A program made the translations under genes and the position numbers. Positions 1-6,492 of a stretch of 10,307 nucleotides of DNA are shown here, piece after piece; position 1 is the first letter of the stretch, and the number at the start of each line of letters is the position of its first letter. Origin of the DNA: Bacteroidetes bacterium UBA4416 (GTDB lineage Bacteria; Bacteroidota; Bacteroidia; B-17B0; Aurantibacillaceae); assembly GCA_002390745.1 (NCBI GenBank), contig DGQK01000065.1, forward strand, positions 4,460 through 14,766, in the 5' to 3' direction. Below the pieces are notes generated by a model, which was not told where the DNA came from, did not search any database, and saw only the letters and a list, made by a program, of their open reading frames with translations.

Positions 1-57
1 AAATAGCCTAAAACCTATTTATGAGATGACTTCTACTTCCAAAAAATAATTTAAAAA

Positions 58-107
58 ATAGTTGCGCAACCGAATAATTGCACATATATTTGCAACCATA
101 TAGTTGC
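58..107. promoter_or_regulatory. Paired operator-like boxes for the ArsR repressor
   Basis: Two boxes use the same half-sites. Box 1 is the perfect palindrome GTTGCGCAAC at 61-70. Box 2 is GCAAC-N6-GTTGC at 92-107. The longer words ATAGTTGC (58-65 and 100-107) and GCAACC (66-71 and 92-97) each occur twice. The two ATAGTTGC copies start 42 bases apart, close to four helical turns. Box 1 covers the -33 TTG and box 2 begins on the last base of the -7 element and covers the predicted start point. ArsR-family dimers bind such inverted repeats and repress their own operon, so autoregulation is the natural inference. Confidence 0.55.
62..92 (+). promoter_or_regulatory. Promoter of the arsR-AHSA1-DoxX operon
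   Basis: The Bacteroidota primary-sigma promoter pattern TTG-N(17-23)-TAnnTTTG is matched exactly. TTG lies at 62-64, followed by a 20-base spacer and then TATATTTG at 85-92. This puts the transcription start near 97-100, about 25-28 bases before the ATG at 125. No Shine-Dalgarno sequence is seen before that ATG, which is normal in this phylum. Both core elements are overlapped by inverted-repeat boxes, so the promoter looks built for repression. This is a pattern match with no experimental support. Confidence 0.7.
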
Positions 108-124
108 TAATTAAATTAAATACG

Positions 125-445
125 ATGAGAAGAGATGTTTTCCAGGCTATCGCCGACCCTACCCGACGGGCTATTTTATTGCTGATTGCCGTGCAGGCAA
201 TGACGCCCAACGCCATTGCCGAGCACTTCGACACCAGCCGGCAAGCGGTTTCGAAGCACCTGCGCATCCTCACCGAATGCCAGCTGCTGAAGCAGGAGCA
301 ATCGGGCAGGGAAATTTATTATGAAGTCAATGCCGGTAAGATGAAAGAAATAGACAAATGGCTGGAACAATTCAAAAAGATCTGGGAAAGCCGCTTCAAT
401 CAATTAGACGATGTATTACTAACCTTAAAAAACAAGAAATCATGA
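125..445 (+). CDS. ArsR-family winged-helix transcriptional repressor (non-metal type)
   Basis: This encodes a 106-residue DNA-binding protein of the ArsR/SmtB fold. It opens with the typical FQAIADPTRRAILLL (6-20). The helix-turn-helix is at about 29-55, with recognition helix SRQAVSKHLRIL at 38-49. A beta-hairpin wing containing SGREIYYEV spans about 60-68, and the C-terminal helix carries the dimer surface. The only cysteine is C52 and the metal-site motif ELCVCDL is absent, so a metal sensor is unlikely. The ATG at 125 is chosen because a TTG at 104 in the same frame lies inside the second operator box. It is first in a three-gene operon, and its stop overlaps the next start as ATGA. It resembles the ArsR proteins that pair with AHSA1 genes. 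The effector is unknown. Confidence 0.9.
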   Translation: MRRDVFQAIADPTRRAILLLIAVQAMTPNAIAEHFDTSRQAVSKHLRILTECQLLKQEQSGREIYYEVNAGKMKEIDKWLEQFKKIWESRFNQLDDVLLTLKNKKS

Positions 446-945
446 ATGCCAACTTAAGCTTCGACTTTACTGTCAACAAAGAAAACAACACCATCCACGT
501 GAAAAGGGAATTTGCAGCGGATGTTTCCCTTGTATGGGATGCTTACACCAAAAGCGAGATCCTCGATCAGTGGTGGGCACCGAAACCTTGGAAAGCCAAA
601 ACAAAACGAATGGATTTCCGCAATGGCGGCCACTGGCTCTATGCCATGGTAGGACCAAACGGTGAAGAACACTGGGCTATTGCAAATTACAGCGATATTC
701 TGCCACAGAAAAAATTCACAGGCCTGGATGCCTTTTCAGACGCCGAAGGGAATGTTAATAAGGACATGCCTCAATCAACGTGGCATGCGACGTTTACGGC
801 TAAGGGAGATCATACACTGGTGGAGCTTTCGATCGCGTATGCAGATCTGGCACAGCTGGAGGCTACCATTAGCATGGGCTTCAAAGAAGGCCTGGGCATG
901 GCGATGGAAAACCTGGATGCTCTCCTTCCTCAATTAAAACACTAA
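442..945 (+). CDS. SRPBCC / AHSA1-domain protein
   Basis: This encodes a 167-residue cytoplasmic protein of the START-like SRPBCC superfamily, activator-of-Hsp90-ATPase-1 (AHSA1, CalC-related) group. The family folds as a helix-grip with a deep hydrophobic pocket for lipids or small ligands. Visible family features are the segment VWDAYTKSEILDQWWAP (31-47), the F-x-x-GG-x-W-x-Y-x-M-x-GP-x-G run at 59-74, and a long C-terminal helix rich in Met and Leu (about 142-165). The ATG at 442 overlaps the arsR stop (ATGA), which points to translational coupling. An in-frame ATG at 358 would add 28 residues deep inside arsR and is not credible. Being co-transcribed with ArsR and DoxX suggests a stress or detoxification role, but the ligand cannot be read from the sequence. 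Confidence 0.9.
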   Translation: MNANLSFDFTVNKENNTIHVKREFAADVSLVWDAYTKSEILDQWWAPKPWKAKTKRMDFRNGGHWLYAMVGPNGEEHWAIANYSDILPQKKFTGLDAFSDAEGNVNKDMPQSTWHATFTAKGDHTLVELSIAYADLAQLEATISMGFKEGLGMAMENLDALLPQLKH

Positions 946-965
946 ATTTCTTAAATGCACGTATC

Positions 966-1346
966 ATGAAAACGAAAATTCTGTTTGTCATAAGCCTCTT
1001 ATTTGGCCTGATGTTTATCAACTCCGGCTTGAATAAATTCTTCAACTACATGCCTGTGCCCAAAGACATGCCTGAGAACATGATGAGCGTGATTGGCGCC
1101 TTTATGCAGATTGGCTGGCTGATGCCTCTTATCGCTGTGGTGGAGATCCTTGGTGGCGTCCTTTTCATTATTCCTAAGTACAGGGCACTTGGCGCTATTA
1201 TGATTTTCCCTATCAACCTGGGAATACTTCTCACGCACACGGTGAACCTCCGGTCAGGAATACCTATTGCTCTTATCCTGATGGCTGTTAACCTATGGGT
1301 AATCATCGAGAACCGCGAAAAATACCTGCCGATGATCCGGTCATAA
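966..1346 (+). CDS. DoxX-like small integral membrane protein
   Basis: This encodes a 126-residue membrane protein with four predicted transmembrane segments, at about 4-22, 50-70, 72-92 and 98-114. The first segment carries GLMFINSGLNKF, close to the DoxX signature of a Gly/Ser/Asn-containing first helix followed by a Lys-Phe turn. The motif AVVEILGGVLFIIP in helix 2 also matches the family, as does the RALGAI start of helix 3. DoxX-like proteins are inner-membrane proteins, some linked to quinone or thiol redox stress, but most have no assigned function. It is the third gene of the operon, 20 bases after the AHSA1 gene, and is closed by an intrinsic terminator. No ribosome binding site is evident. 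The family assignment is good and the activity is unknown. Confidence 0.85.
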   Translation: MKTKILFVISLLFGLMFINSGLNKFFNYMPVPKDMPENMMSVIGAFMQIGWLMPLIAVVEILGGVLFIIPKYRALGAIMIFPINLGILLTHTVNLRSGIPIALILMAVNLWVIIENREKYLPMIRS

Positions 1347-1376
1347 TTGCTTTGAAACAGTTACTCCAATTCATTC

Positions 1377-1410
1377 AAAGAAAGGGCCGCCTGATGCGGT
1401 CCTTTCTTTT
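1377..1410 (+). terminator. Intrinsic terminator of the arsR-AHSA1-DoxX operon
   Basis: A 14-base-pair stem has arms at 1377-1390 and 1396-1409, with one G-U pair (1386/1400) and a five-base loop CTGAT. The lower stem is A/T-rich with a T-rich 3' arm (CTTTCTTTT). It begins 30 bases after the DoxX stop. Read on the other strand the stem is also followed by Ts, so it may act in both directions and serve the convergent barrel gene, although that gene ends about 195 bases away. Confidence 0.85.
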
Positions 1411-1453
1411 ATAACGAACAAATAGCAGGGCGGTTGATTTTTCATTCCGGTTT

Positions 1454-1596
1454 TCAGTTGGCTTTCTGTAATCTGGCACACAATGGCATGATCTGTTTTA
1501 CAGGAATGTCAGCTCCGGTTTTTGCTTCATCTATACCGTATACATCACTAAAACGGAAACGCGCCGGTATTCTTAAAATTTAAACACCCTGAGCAT
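1454..1596 (-). pseudogene. Possible remnant of a small gene, frameshifted
   Basis: This sits in the 259-base gap between the DoxX gene and the barrel gene, which otherwise holds only the terminator. On the minus strand an open frame of 41 codons (1579 down to the TGA at 1454-1456) has protein-like composition, for example SDVYGIDEAKTGADIPVKQI, but no ATG start. An ATG at 1594-1596, nine bases after the barrel stop, opens a different frame that ends at once (MLRVFKF then TAA). One extra base in the T run near 1577-1580 would join the two into about 47 residues. I do not recognise a family. It may be a decayed gene or chance. Confidence 0.25.
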
Positions 1597-1605
1597 AATT
1601 TCCGG

Positions 1606-4320
1606 CTAATGGCCCGATCGTTTTGTGCGGCTGAACTTATAAAGCAGTCGCAGCAGGAAGTAGCGCTGAATTAACGTGGTTTTGGCATCGGTTATTCTGT
1701 TGGCCTGGACATAGCGGTAAGAATTGATGTTTTGCGCGAGCAGGTCATAGGCTTCGATAGAAAACACAAGGTTTTCGCGTTTTCCAAAGTTCTTACCGAT
1801 ACTCGCATTGAGAATAAAACAAGCGGTATTGTATCCATTGCTTCGATTAGCATTGTGAATATAATTTCCATAGGATGCCATCGTTATACCTGCGGGCATC
1901 CGGAACCTGAGATCGAAATTGAGGTTGTAACTGTAATAAGGCGCTATAGTTGCGGTGCTGAGGCTTTGCCTGACAACGCTGTAATTGTAATCTCCGCCCA
2001 GGCTCCACTCCACCGGGCCGCTCCTTCCATTCCATGAAACCCGTGGCCTGAGTTCAAAGATCTTGACAGGTGCCAGGTCGTTATTCACAAACAGCATTGT
2101 GTGACTGAAACCGGCATTAAGGTCGTAATTGATTCGCATCCATCCTTTCTTCAAAGCCTTGTTACCTCCCACATCGAGGTTACAATGGTAGTTGCCGTTG
2201 ATGTTCACCGGTGTGCTCAGCGATCTTCCCAAAGAATCGTAGCTGGTTCTTTCCGTAATTTCATTCACCCTGTTATTGAATGCTGCCGTCGCATACACAC
2301 TGGAATTCTTTTCCAGCTTATAGGCTGAGTAATTACAGATGACATTATTCTGAAACTGGGTTTTGAGTCCGGGATTTCCGGTGTAGAGATTATTTGGATC
2401 GCTGTTATCGGTGAGGGGCTGCATTTGCTGAAGGCTTGGCGGAATCATTGCACCATAGTAATCGGCGCTCAGCCGCGCAGCCTGGCTAAGGTCATAGCTG
2501 ACACCGGCATAAGGCAATACATTGTGAAAACGCGATCGCTGCTCCAGACCCGCAGAAGCATTCACATTTTTTTGATACATGCTTTTGTATTCTGTCCCGA
2601 CATTCACCTTGCAGTGTGATACCTCATACATCAGCTTCACACCAGCGCTCTGGGAGTTGCGATCACTCAAAAAACGGTTGGTAAGCGCTGAGTCGATGAT
2701 GTCCGGCGCCACATCGCTTTGATTTACCGTAGTGCGGTCATTGGCACTGACGACAGTAGAGCCGGCATATAACACGTTCAGTTTCCATTGTTTGCTCAGC
2801 GGCTCCGTATAGATGGCACTGAGGCTCTGCTCCGTTTTCGAAAAATGCTGTTGCCTTTTTTGTTGTAGCAGAGAATCTGCAAGCACGGGATCTTCATACC
2901 GGAAGCCGGTAAGCATGCGGCTACTTTTAGCGGAGCGAAGATTGTTTCCGGAATAGCTAATTTGCAAAGACCTGTCTTTTTTGCGAAAGTCTTTCATGAA
3001 GCTCATGGCGAGGTTTGCATCAAGCACCTGGTTTGTTCCCGTGGTTAGCTGGTCGGTGGACCGTGTCTGCTCGTTACCTGCAGAAATATAGCGGTCTTCC
3101 TGCCTGTAATCGAAACCGGAAGTGTAGTAATTGAGCTGTGGGCTAACGATTAGCGTGGCAGAAGTTCCTATTTTCTGGTTCCAGCTGAACTGAAAATTAT
3201 GATTTTGAGCATTGGTTGTTCTATGAAGCGATTGCGTACTTGAGTAGGAGGTGTCCGACAGGAAAAAGTGATTCGTGGTTTCTGTCTCCGAAACCAGGCG
3301 GTTTTTCCGGTATGTGTATTGAGCATTCAGCGTGGTGCCTTTTTCGAATTTGTTATTGCATGTAACACCGGATTTAAAGGTTTCCGGAATTCCGGGAGCA
3401 GAGCGGTTGATAGATGAGTAGCCCCCCGCAGAAGATTGCCCGTTATCAAGCTCGCTGGACTCGTGGGCCCCGGATGCTTCCTTTGGCGTATTGGCGTAAG
3501 ACGCGAAGAGAGAACATTTTTGTTTCCTGTTGAAGTGATTTAAAAACCCATTATCCTCATAAAGCGGTTTCCTGAGTTCTGTTGCGGCTTTCGGGCAATA
3601 GGCCGCCGCGGCCTTACCGAAAGATCCCTTTTTGGAATCCTCCTTAAGCTTCAGGTTAATTACCGTTTCCTCATTGCCCGTGCTGCTATCGCTCTTTTTC
3701 TTTTGCTGATACACCTGCACCGTTTCCACCATATCGCCCTGCAGGTTTTGGGTAGCAATGCGCGGGTCGATTCCAAAAAATTCGTCGCCATCTACCAGTA
3801 CTTTTTTCACCGCCTTGCCCTGTACTGTTACTTTTCCATCACCCTGCACCACCACGCCATTCAGGTCCCGGAGCATATCCTCCACCGTTCTGCCTCCCGG
3901 CTTATGAAAGGAATCGGCCACAAAGTTAAGCGTGTCATCGCGGTAATACATTTTTTCCCGGTACGCAATCATTTCCACCTCTTCCAGCTGAATTACGGTG
4001 GATTGGAGGAAAACCGTGCCGAGTGAAACAAGAGTATCCTTACTGCCGCAAATTAAAAACACCCTGCTCCTGAAATCCGGAAAAGAGAAGTGAACATAAC
4101 AGGTATCCGCCCGCAGGTCCCTGATGACAAATGCGCCCAGGGAGTCCGACCTCAGGGTCCTGATAACCTGGTAAGAACCCGGTTTGAATACGGTAACGGA
4201 TGCTCCCGGCAAAGGCTGCTCCGTCAGCGAATCTTTAAGATAGCCCGAAAGTTGTACGCGTTGGGAAAAGGAGCTGATTCCGGCAAGTAAACAGATGATG
4301 ATGAGTAAATGCCTGACCAT
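1606..4320 (-). CDS. Outer-membrane beta-barrel protein with carboxypeptidase-regulatory-like domain (PF14905-type)
   Basis: This encodes a 904-residue exported protein. The signal peptide is at 1-20, ending SSFSQ. A carboxypeptidase-regulatory-like beta-sandwich follows at about 22-105, with LSGYLKDSLTEQPLPGASV as its typical opening. A plug-like domain spans about 115-230 and includes GRTVEDMLRDLNGVVVQG and VKKVLVDGDEFFG. The rest (about 235-900) is an alternating polar/aromatic barrel, with late strand LLRLLYKF and then a short basic tail, SRTKRSGH. This order matches the TonB-receptor-related 'outer membrane beta-barrel family' common in Bacteroidota. These are often found beside GLPGLI proteins, but no such partner is visible here. 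No TonB box is obvious. It lies 24 bases after the peptidase gene and is the last gene of the probable operon. The cargo is unknown. Confidence 0.85.
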   Translation of the reverse strand: MVRHLLIIICLLAGISSFSQRVQLSGYLKDSLTEQPLPGASVTVFKPGSYQVIRTLRSDSLGAFVIRDLRADTCYVHFSFPDFRSRVFLICGSKDTLVSLGTVFLQSTVIQLEEVEMIAYREKMYYRDDTLNFVADSFHKPGGRTVEDMLRDLNGVVVQGDGKVTVQGKAVKKVLVDGDEFFGIDPRIATQNLQGDMVETVQVYQQKKKSDSSTGNEETVINLKLKEDSKKGSFGKAAAAYCPKAATELRKPLYEDNGFLNHFNRKQKCSLFASYANTPKEASGAHESSELDNGQSSAGGYSSINRSAPGIPETFKSGVTCNNKFEKGTTLNAQYTYRKNRLVSETETTNHFFLSDTSYSSTQSLHRTTNAQNHNFQFSWNQKIGTSATLIVSPQLNYYTSGFDYRQEDRYISAGNEQTRSTDQLTTGTNQVLDANLAMSFMKDFRKKDRSLQISYSGNNLRSAKSSRMLTGFRYEDPVLADSLLQQKRQQHFSKTEQSLSAIYTEPLSKQWKLNVLYAGSTVVSANDRTTVNQSDVAPDIIDSALTNRFLSDRNSQSAGVKLMYEVSHCKVNVGTEYKSMYQKNVNASAGLEQRSRFHNVLPYAGVSYDLSQAARLSADYYGAMIPPSLQQMQPLTDNSDPNNLYTGNPGLKTQFQNNVICNYSAYKLEKNSSVYATAAFNNRVNEITERTSYDSLGRSLSTPVNINGNYHCNLDVGGNKALKKGWMRINYDLNAGFSHTMLFVNNDLAPVKIFELRPRVSWNGRSGPVEWSLGGDYNYSVVRQSLSTATIAPYYSYNLNFDLRFRMPAGITMASYGNYIHNANRSNGYNTACFILNASIGKNFGKRENLVFSIEAYDLLAQNINSYRYVQANRITDAKTTLIQRYFLLRLLYKFSRTKRSGH

Positions 4321-4344
4321 GCCCCGAGGATTTCATTCCCTGAA

Positions 4345-6453
4345 TTAGTGGGTGATACCACACCGCGAGAGTATAAAAGCATATTCCATTGCTACCTCTT
4401 TATAAACTGCAAATTTCCCCGAAGGCCCATCGTGGCCTGATGAAAAATCAGTCGACAGGAGTACCGGGTTGTTACCTGTATCATGCGCTCTTACCTTTGC
4501 CACCCATTTAGCGCCATCCCAGTACTGGTCATTGAATCCTACAATTACCAGCATGGCGGGATAAGCTTGTTTTTTGATGTTGTCATAAGGCGAGTAGGAG
4601 AGCATGTAATCATAGTGCGCTTTGATTTTGGGATTCCCCCACTCTGCAAAATCGTAAGAGTCGTCGAGCATGGTGGTGATTACATCCAGGAAAGGAACTT
4701 CCATGATTATCCCTCTGAAAAGCTCAGCGTGGTTATTGGCAGCATAACCCATGATGAGGCCTCCGGCGCTTTGGCCCTGGGCAAACAGCTTGGTGGCATT
4801 TGTGTATTTGTTCTCTATCAGGTATTCCGCGCAGGAAATAAAATCCGTGAAGCTGTTTATTTTATGAAGCTGCTTCCCCTCTTCGTACCATTTTCGGCCC
4901 ATTTCCTCGCCTCCCCTCACATGGGCGATGGCATATACAAAACCCCTGTTCAATAAGGAGATCCTGGCAGCAGAGAAGCGCGGTGTGTCATAGCCGCCGT
5001 AAGCGCCATAGGCGCTCAGCAAAAGCGGATTATCCCCATTTAATACCAGTCCCTTTTTGTACACAAGCGTCACCGGGATCCTGGAATGGTCTTTGGCTTC
5101 GGCATAAACACGCTTTGTTTCGTAGCCGGAGCTTTGATAGCCATCAGGAATAGCGTTCTGCCTTACCAGCTTTCTTTCATGAGTCCGCATATTATAGTCG
5201 TATACGGCATCCTGTGTTACCAGCGATGAATAATTAAAACGCAGCCACTCGCTATTAACATCGTAGTTCCAGGACACGGGTGCGCCGGGGAAATAAACCG
5301 AGTAGGCCTCTTCGCTGAACGCGATATAATGAGCTGAACCGCCCTTTAAGTTGACGATCCTGATTTGCTCAATGCCATTGACAACTTCCTGCAACACGAG
5401 GTAATCCCTGAACACCTCGATCTCAAAGATTCTCCCGTTATGATTCACCGGCACCACTTCCTTCCAGTGCTCTTTGGACGAAAGGCTGTCCGGGCATACC
5501 ATGACACGGAAGTCCGGGGCTCCGTCGTTGGTCAGGATGTAAAATTTTCCGGCAACATGGCATACCGAATACTCGAGACCGGGCGTGCGCGGCTGAATGA
5601 CCCTGAACTCCGAAGAAGGCTTATCCGCGTCCAGCACACGGTACTCGGTCGAGGTTCCGGAGAAGGAACGCAGCATCACAAATTTTTTAGAAGTACTTTT
5701 GTAGACGTAAACATCAAACTGCTTGTCTTTTTCCTCGAATACCAGCTGGTCTTTCCCTGCCTGCCCGATGGTGTGTTTTTTTACTTTTGAAGCCCGGTAA
5801 GAACGATCGTAGCAGGAATAAAAAATGGTTTTGCTATCGTTGGCCCAGGCAATGTCGCCCACAGTTCCTTTGATCCGCTCCGCTAACCAGGCTCCCGTCT
5901 CCAGGTTTTTGAACAGGATGGTAAATGTGCCTTCGCCGGTACTGTCAATCCCCAGTGCCAGCCATGTATTATCGGGAGAAACCTTCATCCCGAAATTACT
6001 CAGTGAAAAATACCGGCGCCCCTTTGCCAGAGCATTGGCATCCAGCAGTACTTCTTCTTTTGCATCTGCGGCAAGGCTTTTACGCAGGTACAGCGGGTAT
6101 TCGTTATTGGCCTCATAACGCGTATAGTAGCTATAGCCATTATCTTTATAAGATACGGACTTGTCATTTTCGCGGATGCGGGAAGAAATCTCATCGAAGA
6201 GTTTGTTCTGAAGATCCTGTGTGGCAGCCAGCGTATGCTTCAGGTAGGCATTTTCAGCGTCCAGGTATGCCTTAACCTTAGGGTTTCCTCCTTCGCGCAG
6301 CCAGTAATAATTATCTACCCGCTTATGGCTGTGCAGGCTAAGTTCTTTTTTTTGCTGAGCGGCTTGTGGCGGCTGCGCATAGGAAACAGCTGCCAGCAGT
6401 GCAGCCAGTATGACGTTACAGATACGGCCTGGTATCAATTCCTGAGTATTCAT
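4345..6453 (-). CDS. Secreted S9A serine oligopeptidase, oligopeptidase B-like
   Basis: This encodes a 702-residue prolyl-oligopeptidase-family enzyme. The signal sequence is at about 10-27 (ending VSYAQ), so it is probably periplasmic, unlike classic cytosolic OpdB. The N-terminal strand and beta-propeller, which filters substrates, span about 40-455. The alpha/beta hydrolase domain spans 455-702. The likely triad is intact: Ser562 in GQSAGG, Asp642 in GFNDQYW, and His674 in SGHDGPSGK. Oligopeptidase B hallmarks are HVRGGEEMGRKWYEEGK (511-527), VPFLDVITTMLDD and EWGNP (604-608). OpdB cuts short peptides after Arg or Lys. Two features are odd: three residues are missing just after Asp642, and DFAE stands before WGNP where E. 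coli OpdB has more glutamates. Specificity may therefore differ. It lies 39 bases after the propeller gene and 24 before the barrel gene. Confidence 0.88.
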   Translation of the reverse strand: MNTQELIPGRICNVILAALLAAVSYAQPPQAAQQKKELSLHSHKRVDNYYWLREGGNPKVKAYLDAENAYLKHTLAATQDLQNKLFDEISSRIRENDKSVSYKDNGYSYYTRYEANNEYPLYLRKSLAADAKEEVLLDANALAKGRRYFSLSNFGMKVSPDNTWLALGIDSTGEGTFTILFKNLETGAWLAERIKGTVGDIAWANDSKTIFYSCYDRSYRASKVKKHTIGQAGKDQLVFEEKDKQFDVYVYKSTSKKFVMLRSFSGTSTEYRVLDADKPSSEFRVIQPRTPGLEYSVCHVAGKFYILTNDGAPDFRVMVCPDSLSSKEHWKEVVPVNHNGRIFEIEVFRDYLVLQEVVNGIEQIRIVNLKGGSAHYIAFSEEAYSVYFPGAPVSWNYDVNSEWLRFNYSSLVTQDAVYDYNMRTHERKLVRQNAIPDGYQSSGYETKRVYAEAKDHSRIPVTLVYKKGLVLNGDNPLLLSAYGAYGGYDTPRFSAARISLLNRGFVYAIAHVRGGEEMGRKWYEEGKQLHKINSFTDFISCAEYLIENKYTNATKLFAQGQSAGGLIMGYAANNHAELFRGIIMEVPFLDVITTMLDDSYDFAEWGNPKIKAHYDYMLSYSPYDNIKKQAYPAMLVIVGFNDQYWDGAKWVAKVRAHDTGNNPVLLSTDFSSGHDGPSGKFAVYKEVAMEYAFILSRCGITH

Positions 6454-6492
6454 TTTACTAATGTATTTATTAATCCTGTACGTTTCACCAGA

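Noticed and set aside
1..20. AAATAG...CTATTT inverted repeat as a terminator of an upstream gene
   Set aside because: It has only six A/T-rich pairs, no T tract and no visible upstream gene, so it is too weak to call.
104..124. TTG start for the ArsR gene, seven residues longer
   Set aside because: It lies inside the second operator box and just after the predicted transcription start, and the family normally begins close to the FQAIADPTRR motif, as from the ATG at 125.
358..441. Upstream ATG that would extend the AHSA1 protein by 28 residues
   Set aside because: It is deep within arsR and the extra residues do not look like the family. The ATGA overlap at 442 is the standard coupled start.
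4483..4956. Plus-strand open frame of 157 codons
   Set aside because: It is antisense to the catalytic domain of the peptidase, whose motifs fix the real frame.
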